Shown piece by piece: positions 1 to 5,274 of a DNA stretch of 5,274 bases. The stretch comes from Planctomycetota bacterium (GTDB lineage: Bacteria > Planctomycetota > Phycisphaerae > UBA1845 > PWPN01), in NCBI GenBank assembly GCA_016209665.1, contig JACQVT010000869.1, positions 1 through 5,274 on the forward strand, in the 5' to 3' direction. The number at the start of each line of letters is the position of its first letter. Within the stretch, counting starts at the first letter, position 1. The translations under genes and the position numbers were made by a program. The notes under the pieces are model-generated. The model had not been told where the DNA came from and did no database searches. It saw only the letters and a program-made list of their open reading frames with translations.

Positions 1-2042
1 ACGCCCGGCCAGACCTCCTGCTCGTATCGCTGTTGGATCGTCGCCTGCAACTGCGGGTCGACGGTGACGATAACGATCTTGGCCACGTCGAGCGTGCCCA
101 GCGTCAGGATCAGATGGTTTCCGTTCTGCGACGTGGTCACGCTCCTGACCCCTGACCGGCCAGCCTCGAACGCGGTGGGAGAGGAAAGCATCCACCCCGG
201 CAGGTCCAGCGTCACCGATGCGTTGGTGACGGGGGTGTTGTGGTAGTCCTCATCCAGCCAGTAGTCGTCGTTCACCACAAACAGAATGAGGCTGTCCGCG
301 CCCCGGGCCAGAGCCCGCACCCAGACATTGGTGCTGCCGACGGCGTCCGCATCCACCGGATGACTCGTGACCAGGTATGGCTGGAGGAGCTTGATCTCCG
401 CGCCGATCAGGCCGATCTCCTCCCAGAGGGGCGGATCCTGGGATCGCAGGTTGTCGTCGCCGAGGCCGTTGGAGGCACTGGGCGCCTTCTTGAACCACCA
501 GTAGCAGATGCCTTTGGCCCCGGCGGCCATGGCGTAGTAGGCCTCGACCCGCTTGCATTCCGGGGCCGCCCAGTCCCACGGATCCACCGGGGCTCCGCCG
601 TTGATCTGGCACGAGTAGAGCAGTTGCCGGAACGGATTCGGCTCGGCCGCCTTCGTTCCCGCCCGTGACGTGGCATAGATCACGGCGGCTTTCCGGTAGA
701 GCGGGAGCGTGTTGGGCGTGTCGTAGTACGCGTGCCTCACCTTGGGCTGGAAGTAATGATCGATGGCCAGGCAGTCGGAAAGCTGCCCATAGGCGTACCA
801 GGTCTCCGGCTTTTGCGTACCGTCCATGTTGATCGTGGTCGGGCGGTTCTTGATGCCGCGGAGGCTCTCGCCCACCGAGACGAAATGCATGCCCATCGTG
901 CCCGCCTGATTCGTGCCGCAGGGGAGCTTGTAGCCCGTGCCGCAGAAATTCGCCTGCATGTTGGTTTCTTCGATGTCGGGCTCGTCATCGATGAACCATA
1001 GCCGCGGGTTGTCGCCCCAGGTGCCCCAGTTCGTGTCGTCTTTGATGAAACCGTAGTTGCGGCTGGTCGCATACGCTCTCCCGCCGCCCGTTCCGAGATA
1101 GTCCATGAGTCCCGACGAGGCGCTGTTCATCTCCAATGTGTTGATGCCGCGGTCGAAGCAGGTATCGAGCCAGCGCTGGGCCATGCCGTAATCGCCGTCG
1201 GGTATAGGGAAGGCGGCCCACGAGCCGTAGATGAACGGGTTCACCCACACCCGGGCGCCCCCCGTCGCCGTCGCGGCGTCCGGGTAGATGCCCTGGAACA
1301 CGTGGTACGACATGCTCGTCAGCGGTGTCGACAGCGATAGGACGGAGACGGCGAAATTGCTCGAATCGCCCACCGTGGTCGTAATCGAGGTCACGTCCGT
1401 GCCGTCCATCTTGACCGTGGTGGGGGCGGCTCCGCCGGCCCGCCGCCAGTAGAGGTACACTTTCATGAGGTCAGCCGAGAAGCTGATGTTGGCCAACTGG
1501 GCCGCGTTGGGGTCCACCGCGATGGTTGTGTTGAGGATGTTGGCCGAGGTGTCGACGTTCACGGCGATCGTCGGCGTGGCCGGCACTCGCCGCAGCCGCA
1601 CGACGACGTGTGCGGACCCGCCGGCCGGGACCGAGGCCGGGTCCATCTTGTACCAGGCCGGTTCCCCCGCATCCAGCAGCGCCTGGGGCGGATTGTCGTA
1701 GCGAATCCAGATGCTGTTCGCGATGTGCCCGTTGTAGTCGGCTTGCTTCAGGCTGTACTTCAGACCGTAGGTGGCGAGAACGACATCATCCAGGGTGACG
1801 GCCGACGCCCCGTCGTTCTTGATGAACACGTGGGCGTTGGCCCCCGGGTAGGTGGCCCCGCAAGACGTAGGGTAATTCCGGTCGTGCCAGTAACACAGGT
1901 ACTCCGGAAACGGGTCGTCCTGCTGGTACTGGACGCCAAGCAGCGTCACCGCGGCCCGGGCCTCGGCGCCGCCCATCCCCAGCGCCAGTGTCGCCAACAG
2001 CGTGCGGACACCAAGCCGCCAGCCATTCCTCATGGGTTTCAT
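1..2042 (-). CDS. Large secreted protein with glycoside-hydrolase-like central domain (3' end beyond window)
   Basis: The minus-strand frame starting at 2042 stays open through 680 codons to the left edge, so the C-terminus is missing. The start is supported by GGAGG at 2050-2054, seven bases ahead of ATG; a second in-frame ATG lies three codons in. Residues 1-30 form a signal peptide (basic start, hydrophobic stretch 14-25, likely cleavage after ARA at 28-30), so the product is exported. Residues about 32-265 are beta-rich and Ig-like in character. Residues about 268-580 look like a TIM-barrel hydrolase: they open with NPFIYGSW, then show WFIDDEPD (349-356, candidate acid E354), AIDHYF (426-431) and GICYWWF (511-517), with acids and aromatics spaced as in sugar-binding clefts. 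A beta-sandwich-like tail follows. I cannot name the family; glycoside hydrolase activity is inferred from fold-like motifs only. Codon use is coherent and no frameshift is visible. The neighbouring sulfatase suggests a role in breakdown of sulfated polysaccharide. Confidence 0.92.
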   Translation of the reverse strand, partial: MKPMRNGWRLGVRTLLATLALGMGGAEARAAVTLLGVQYQQDDPFPEYLCYWHDRNYPTSCGATYPGANAHVFIKNDGASAVTLDDVVLATYGLKYSLKQADYNGHIANSIWIRYDNPPQALLDAGEPAWYKMDPASVPAGGSAHVVVRLRRVPATPTIAVNVDTSANILNTTIAVDPNAAQLANISFSADLMKVYLYWRRAGGAAPTTVKMDGTDVTSITTTVGDSSNFAVSVLSLSTPLTSMSYHVFQGIYPDAATATGGARVWVNPFIYGSWAAFPIPDGDYGMAQRWLDTCFDRGINTLEMNSASSGLMDYLGTGGGRAYATSRNYGFIKDDTNWGTWGDNPRLWFIDDEPDIEETNMQANFCGTGYKLPCGTNQAGTMGMHFVSVGESLRGIKNRPTTINMDGTQKPETWYAYGQLSDCLAIDHYFQPKVRHAYYDTPNTLPLYRKAAVIYATSRAGTKAAEPNPFRQLLYSCQINGGAPVDPWDWAAPECKRVEAYYAMAAGAKGICYWWFKKAPSASNGLGDDNLRSQDPPLWEEIGLIGAEIKLLQPYLVTSHPVDADAVGSTNVWVRALARGADSLILFVVNDDYWLDEDYHNTPVTNASVTLDLPGWMLSSPTAFEAGRSGVRSVTTSQNGNHLILTLGTLDVAKIVIVTVDPQLQATIQQRYEQEVWPG

Positions 2043-2056
2043 CCCATTCCCTCCCC
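2031..2056 (-). promoter_or_regulatory. Ribosome binding site and start region of the left-hand gene
   Basis: Reading the minus strand, GGGGAGGG (2056-2049) precedes ATG at 2042, with the GGAGG core seven bases away. An overlapping ATG at 2047 opens a frame that stops after two codons (ATG GGA TGA), and that TGA overlaps the ATG at 2042. The third ATG, at 2033, is in frame but further from the Shine-Dalgarno. The start at 2042 is therefore preferred. A 5-bp GC stem (2057-2061 with 2073-2077) sits directly upstream of this site and could affect its accessibility. Confidence 0.75.
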
Positions 2057-2119
2057 GCCCCCGAAGCCGGCAGGGGCCGAGGCGCCTGAACTCGAAGACA
2101 ACTTCACTCCGCGACCCAC

Positions 2120-2146
2120 GTGACCCGTATCGGCTCGATCGGTCAC
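2120..2146. repeat. Hairpin-forming inverted repeat in the leader
   Basis: GTGACC (2120-2125) pairs with GGTCAC (2141-2146). Inside, ATCG (2129-2132) pairs with CGAT (2136-2139) around a 3-base loop, with a small asymmetric internal loop between the two stems. It lies in the predicted leader about 80 bases ahead of the left-hand gene's start. There is no U-run after it in the transcript direction, so it does not look like an intrinsic terminator. It could be an RNA structure or a protein-binding palindrome. Confidence 0.35.
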
Positions 2147-2280
2147 AACATGCCCCGGCCCCCCAGCCGCTGCGGGCGTCGAGCCCACCAATCGCAGGAC
2201 GCCTCTCAGCCAGGATGGATGAGAGTGCGAGCCTCACCTGGTTTCGCCCGCGGTCGACTTGTGGGAAGTGACACGTGCAT

Positions 2281-2315
2281 CTTGTCTACAGCTTTCGCCG
2301 TGGGCTGTCTACAAG
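2281..2315. repeat. Paired TGTCTACA boxes, candidate operator
   Basis: TGTCTACA occurs at 2283-2290 and again at 2306-2313, 23 bp apart. The wider arms CTTGTCTACAG (2281-2291) and CTGTCTACAAG (2305-2315) also form an inverted repeat with a 13-bp spacer, mismatched only at the two central bases of each arm. The right copy overlaps the last two bases of the -10 hexamer and the expected transcription start; the left copy lies just inside the transcript. This placement fits a repressor site, but the regulator is unknown and no regulator gene is in the window. Confidence 0.45.
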
Positions 2316-2342
2316 TATACCTGGATTCCCCGCCGCCGTCAA
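2314..2342 (-). promoter_or_regulatory. Sigma70-type promoter of the left-hand gene
   Basis: On the minus strand TTGACG (2342-2337) and TATACT (2319-2314) are separated by exactly 17 bp (2336-2320). Each hexamer matches the housekeeping consensus at five of six positions. The expected transcription start is near 2307, giving a leader of about 265 nt before ATG at 2042. The AT-rich -10 stands out in otherwise GC-rich DNA. It implies that the left-hand gene can be transcribed independently of the sulfatase upstream of it. Whether this organism's housekeeping sigma factor uses the classical consensus is assumed. Confidence 0.7.
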
Positions 2343-2430
2343 GCCCTTCTGGAAGAAATGGTTGACAGAGCCGGGGGTTCGTGCGGGATGGCTCCGACTG
2401 CTCGTGTCGCCTTGCCTTGCCGCAGGCGGC

Positions 2431-3837
2431 TCACCGCGTGGATGCCGCAGGTCGCGACGTTGTCGGGTCGCCGCCTTCCACCTTTTGTCGTTCTCGCTGG
2501 AATTCGGCTTCAAGCTCCCGGTGCAGGTCGGCCTTGGCCGGGTCGTTAATGAGGTTCTTCGTCTCGTACGGGTCGGCGGCGAGATCGAACAGCTCCGACC
2601 ACTCCGGGTGGCCCGGGTACCGGATCAGCTTCCCCCGCTCGGTCCGAACGGCCTGAACGTGAGGCGAGGCAAACGGGGCCTCGAAGAAGTACTCGTAGTA
2701 GAACGACCGCCGCCAGGGCACCGTCTTGCCCTCCAGGAGCGGCCGCCAGCTTCGTCCCTGCATCTGTGCGGGCACGGGCACGCCGGCCAGCTCGAGGATC
2801 GTCGGGGCCAGGTCGATGTTCAGCACCATCTGATCCACGAGCTTGCCCTTTGCCGCCCGCCCGGGCCACCGCACGAGCAGCGGAATCCGCAGGCTCTCCT
2901 CGTAGGCCGTCCGCTTGTCGCCCAGGCCGTGTTCACGCAGGTAGTATCCGTTGTCGCCGGCGAACACGACGACCGTGTTGTCCGCCGCGCCCAGCCGGTC
3001 CAGTTCCGCCATGACTCGCCCGACGTTTTCGTCCATCGCCGTGATGCATCGCATGTAGTCGAGGAGCTTCGGCGATCCGTCCCCTGCAAAGGAGGCGCCT
3101 ACTCTGCCCTCCGGGCCGGTCTCCTTGCGGTAGGGCGCCGCGCTCCCGAGATTGGGCACGGGTCGGGCCTTGGCTCCCTCGTAATCCGAGGCTCGCCGGG
3201 GCGGCGGCGAGAACGGCCCGTGGCAGGTCTTGAAGCCCAGGGCGAGCACAAACGGCTTACCCCGGTTCTCATTCAGGAACTGGATCGCGTAGTCCGTGGA
3301 CACGTCGTCCACCCAGCCGGTGGTCTCAGTCTGCTTTCCGTTCACCTCGAAGGGGCAGTCGCGGTATCTGCCCTGGCCGATGAAACTGGCGGAATAGTCG
3401 AAGCCCGGCCGCTGACCACGCTGTTGGTCCATGTGCCATTTGCCCACGTAGCCGGTCGTGTAGCCGGCGGACCGCAGCACGGAAGCATAGGTGATGCTAT
3501 CGGCCGGGAAGGGCGTCCCGTTGTTGCGGATCCCGTTGTGGTGACCGTACGTCCCGGTCAGAAAACTCGCCCGGCTGGGCGCACAGAGCGAGTTCACCAC
3601 GAAGGCGTTGCGGAAACGCACCCCCTCGGCCGCCAGCTTGTCCAGATTCGGCGTCTTGAGCCAGGGGAACCGGCCTTTGTCCCCTTGCTCGCGTTGGACC
3701 ACGCCAAGGGCGTCCCATCGCTGATCGTCGGTCAGCATGAAGACAAAGTTCGGCTTCGTCTCCGCGGCCACGCCCCGGCCGGCCGCAAGGCACACACAAG
3801 TGACAAGAAGTGATTGCTTGATTCGGTTCGACATCAT
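2431..3837 (-). CDS. Secreted type I sulfatase (formylglycine-dependent)
   Basis: This is a complete 468-residue arylsulfatase-family (S1) enzyme that hydrolyses sulfate esters, probably on a glycan outside the cytoplasm. Residues 1-25 are a signal peptide ending GVAA. The core shows the calcium pair D37-D38 in LTDDQ, the maturation motif CAPSR with C85 as formylglycine precursor and R89, GKWH (K133, H135), KTCHGP (K203, H206), the second metal pair D295-N296 in AGDNG, and K308 followed by YEESLR (312-317). The C-terminal segment (YYEYFFEAPF, then RTERGK and LFDLAADPYE) resembles GlcNAc-6-sulfatase and iduronate-2-sulfatase-like subfamilies; the former is my tentative guess, and the substrate is not determined. 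The start at 3837 is chosen because GAGG (3848-3845) is seven bases upstream and the signal peptide follows directly. The frame stays open for 150 more codons upstream, but that stretch has low-complexity, non-protein-like composition. No sulfatase-maturing enzyme gene is in the window. Confidence 0.96.
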   Translation of the reverse strand: MMSNRIKQSLLVTCVCLAAGRGVAAETKPNFVFMLTDDQRWDALGVVQREQGDKGRFPWLKTPNLDKLAAEGVRFRNAFVVNSLCAPSRASFLTGTYGHHNGIRNNGTPFPADSITYASVLRSAGYTTGYVGKWHMDQQRGQRPGFDYSASFIGQGRYRDCPFEVNGKQTETTGWVDDVSTDYAIQFLNENRGKPFVLALGFKTCHGPFSPPPRRASDYEGAKARPVPNLGSAAPYRKETGPEGRVGASFAGDGSPKLLDYMRCITAMDENVGRVMAELDRLGAADNTVVVFAGDNGYYLREHGLGDKRTAYEESLRIPLLVRWPGRAAKGKLVDQMVLNIDLAPTILELAGVPVPAQMQGRSWRPLLEGKTVPWRRSFYYEYFFEAPFASPHVQAVRTERGKLIRYPGHPEWSELFDLAADPYETKNLINDPAKADLHRELEAEFQRERQKVEGGDPTTSRPAASTR

Positions 3838-3850
3838 GGATACACCTCTT
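3832..3850 (-). promoter_or_regulatory. Ribosome binding site and tandem ATG start of the sulfatase
   Basis: The minus strand reads AAGAGG (3850-3845), seven bases, then ATGATG (3837-3832). Either ATG gives the same signal peptide, shorter by one residue with the second. This site decides the start against the much longer open frame reaching 4287. No clear promoter hexamers were found ahead of it. Confidence 0.7.
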
Positions 3851-3954
3851 CCAGAAACCAGCACAACTAACACAGTCTGCGACGTTCGTCCAGGCCCATC
3901 CATCAAATGATCGAAGGCAGAAGCTCCAACGGGAGTGAACCGAGGCAAGGGAGG

Positions 3955-3981
3955 CCAATTCTCCGTTCTCTCCGTTTCCTC
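3955..3981 (-). repeat. Purine-rich 9-nt tandem repeat
   Basis: On the minus strand three adjoining 9-nt units read GAGGAAACG, GAGAGAACG and GAGAATTGG, followed leftward by ordinary spacer sequence. The similar GAAGAACTCGAAC stretch just upstream may be a decayed extension. Purine-rich short-period tracts of this style are common as dispersed non-coding repeats in environmental bacterial genomes; that comparison is from memory. When translated it gives a Glu/Arg-rich artefact. Confidence 0.4.
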
Positions 3982-4185
3982 ATGTTCGAGTTCTTCCTCT
4001 CTCCCGATCGCAGGCCCTGACCCCGAACTGCTCATCCCTCTTCGGCGTGTCCCTCTTGTGTGACGGGTGGCCTTTACTCGGTGCTGCCGGATGGGCATGA
4101 TGTCGCAGCGTGCCCGAGAAGCCGGCTGACCAGTCGAGATCGAGCCGGGACCGGCCTTTGGGGTCGGCGGTGTTGCGCTATGGCT

Positions 4186-4263
4186 CTCACGCGAAGACGC
4201 AAAGTGCGCAAAGAAGAGTGGGATGGGGTCGGCCTCTTGGCGATCCTCGCGCCTTTGCGTGAG
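4186..4263. repeat. Imperfect inverted repeat built from CGCAAAG units
   Basis: The left arm (4186-4218) begins CTCACGCGAAGACGC and contains three short units starting at 4190, 4198 and 4207 (CGCGAAGA, CGCAAAGTG, CGCAAAGAA). The right arm (4234-4263) read in reverse begins CTCACGCAAAGGCGC, matching the left arm with a few substitutions and a small gap. A 15-base loop (4219-4233) separates them. The transcript of either strand could fold into a long hairpin, but there is no U-run for termination. It resembles a dispersed palindromic repeat and lies just ahead of the plus-strand gene. Confidence 0.55.
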
Positions 4264-4325
4264 TGATCGTTCCCGTTCTGATATCAAGCGGTCTTGCCAG
4301 CCCGGTGAAGGGAGCAGTACAGACG

Positions 4326-5274
4326 ATGTGTCTGAGGCGGATTTCGAGGTGTGAACTGGCGGGCGTTGCCGCTATCGTGACTCTGTTGGCGGTCGGATGT
4401 CGGCTGGCCGAGACACCGCGGACGACGTTGTCGGATCCGACGATCGTCTACACCTCGCCGCGCGAGCACTACGTCGTGCTGCGGGGCGGCGAGATCGAAG
4501 CGGTGGTGGTGGACAATGCCGCCGTCGATGTGGCGGTGCTGCCCGGGCACGCCGCCGGCTACGCGGGGTTGGCCTCGCTCAAGCACGCAAAACACGACAA
4601 GAACGTGTTCGTGCCGGCGTACGGCGGCCTCAACTACGAGCACATCTTCGACGGCACCACCCAGCCGCGGAACGTGCTGTTCGAGCCGCGCCGGGTTCCC
4701 ATGCACTTGCGGGTCATCGACGAGCACACCGTCGAGCTGCATCAGCCGCCGACGCCGCACTGGCGGCTGGAGTCGTGCATCCGCTACTCGTTGCTGGCCG
4801 ACGAGACGATCGAGATGGTCTTCCAGTGCGTCCCGCGCGAAAAGAGGTTCGCCAACGGCTACATCGGCGTTTTCTTCGCCAGCTACATCGACCACCCCGA
4901 GTCGGGGGCCATTCACTTCATGGGCCACGACGCCGCCGGCCGCAGGCCGCGGCTGATCGAGGCCACATCGCCGCGCCACGGCCTGCAGGCCACGCACCTA
5001 GCGGCCGGCGACCGTCGCGAGGTCAAGCACGTGACCGACTTCCCGCTCAGCCTGGTCTTTAACCTCTCGGACTATCGGTTCGACGAGCCGTGGTACTACG
5101 GCGTCAGCCATGGCCCTGGCCTTGGCGTTCCGCGATCGGGACCGCGCGCGGTTCAGCCAGTCGCCCACCGGCGGCGGCGCCGGCTGCCCGGCCTGGGACT
5201 TCCAGTGGTTCGTCGAGAACTACGAGGTCGGCAAGACCTACACCTTCGTCATGCGTGCGTTGTACCTGCCGTAC
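4326..5274 (+). pseudogene. Frameshifted exported beta-rich protein of unassigned family (3' end beyond window)
   Basis: The plus-strand frame starts at ATG 4326, with GGGAG at 4310-4314, eleven bases upstream (slightly long). Residues 1-25 form an export signal; C25 after LLAVG is a borderline lipobox, so the protein may be lipid-anchored. The body is beta-rich with ordered motifs: DKNVFVPAYGG (91-101), YEHIFDGTTQPR (104-115), PHWRLES (144-150), FANGYIG (175-181) and EPWYYGVS (254-261). This is reminiscent of galactose-mutarotase-like beta-sandwich proteins of planctomycetes, but I cannot name a function. After codon 261 the frame fails: the continuation turns Arg/Pro-rich, while the +1 frame from 5110 gives [11 protein letters not shown], then SPTGGG, WDFQWF and RALYLPY to the window end, clearly the same protein. 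The frame change lies at about 5102-5112. It may be a true mutation or a sequencing error; in the latter case this is an intact gene. Divergent from the sulfatase, it may share a glycan-related role. Confidence 0.8.

Larger units (their letters stand above)
2043..2430. other. Intergenic region with promoter and long leader for the left-hand gene
   Basis: This 388-bp spacer lies between two genes on the same strand. No credible coding frame was seen; short open frames here have no ribosome binding site and no protein-like composition. The sulfatase stop codon abuts its right end, where a short GC palindrome (2419-2430) lacks the T-run of an intrinsic terminator. From about 2342 leftward it carries a promoter for the left-hand gene, then roughly 265 bases of leader with at least two hairpins (2120-2146 and 2057-2077). 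A leader this long would suit post-transcriptional control, but I recognise no known riboswitch in it. Confidence 0.7.
3838..4325. other. Divergent intergenic region with repeat-like elements
   Basis: This 488-bp spacer separates the minus-strand sulfatase from the plus-strand gene. I find no supported gene in it. The sulfatase frame remains open across most of it, and a 68-codon plus-strand frame (4060-4266) overlaps the CGCAAAG repeat; both look like by-products of repeats and high GC. It contains a purine-rich 9-nt tandem (3955-3981), an inverted repeat of CGCAAAG units (4186-4263), and a smaller inverted repeat, CCGGCT (4122-4127) with AGCCGG (4143-4148). Promoters for the two divergent genes should lie here, but no convincing -35/-10 pair was recognised on either strand. 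Confidence 0.65.

Noticed and set aside
240..668. A 142-codon plus-strand open frame within the left-hand gene
   Set aside because: It is antisense to the continuous 680-codon frame and has no ribosome binding site or recognisable motif.
2206..2225. CTGAGA in the leader, as in a thi box of a TPP riboswitch
   Set aside because: Only this short match exists on the minus strand; the other conserved TPP segments are absent and the gene is not thiamine-related.
2419..2430. GC palindrome right after the sulfatase stop codon as a terminator
   Set aside because: The stem has only four or five pairs with a tiny loop, and no T-run follows in the direction of transcription.
2275..3813. A 512-codon plus-strand open frame antisense to the sulfatase
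   Set aside because: It overlaps nearly all of a sulfatase with intact catalytic motifs. Its product has no recognisable domain, and such frames are expected opposite high-GC genes.
3838..4287. N-terminal extension of the sulfatase by 150 residues
   Set aside because: The extension is Arg/Glu-rich, runs through two repeat elements, and precedes a proper signal peptide that has its own Shine-Dalgarno.
4284..4997. A 237-codon minus-strand open frame opposite the plus-strand gene
   Set aside because: It is the antisense shadow of the beta-rich protein, whose motifs and export signal are coherent on the plus strand.

Overview
The window looks like part of a high-GC chromosome of an environmental bacterium, most likely a planctomycete or a relative in the PVC group. 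This is inferred from the gene content (an exported sulfatase beside two other exported proteins of unassigned family) and from the long GC-rich spacers. There is no rRNA or other marker to prove the lineage. No tRNA, rRNA, CRISPR array, transposase or integrase was seen.

Layout, left to right. Bases 1-2042 hold a large minus-strand gene that runs off the left edge. At least 680 codons are open, with a signal peptide, beta-rich N-terminal modules and a region resembling a glycoside-hydrolase TIM barrel. Bases 2043-2430 are a non-coding spacer. It contains a convincing sigma70-type promoter (TTGACG, 17 bp, TATACT on the minus strand), a pair of TGTCTACA boxes over the expected transcription start, and a leader of about 265 nt with hairpin potential. 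Bases 2431-3837 encode a complete 468-residue secreted type I sulfatase (formylglycine motif CAPSR), also on the minus strand. Bases 3838-4325 are a second spacer between divergent genes. It holds two repeat-like elements: a 9-nt purine-rich tandem and an imperfect inverted repeat built from CGCAAAG units. From 4326 to the right edge a plus-strand gene encodes a probable exported or lipid-anchored beta-rich protein. Its frame breaks near 5102-5112 and continues recognisably in the +1 frame.

The three proteins all carry export signals, and the set fits extracellular or periplasmic handling of a sulfated glycan: the sulfatase removes sulfate esters, the left-hand protein may act on the glycan backbone, and the right-hand protein has no assigned role. 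The linkage is inferred from context. The left-hand gene has its own promoter, so it is not simply the tail of a sulfatase operon.

The points most worth a second look are the frameshift in the right-hand gene, the strong promoter with paired boxes and long leader, the unassigned 680-plus-residue protein, and the CGCAAAG inverted repeat. I found no clear evidence of a wholly new system.
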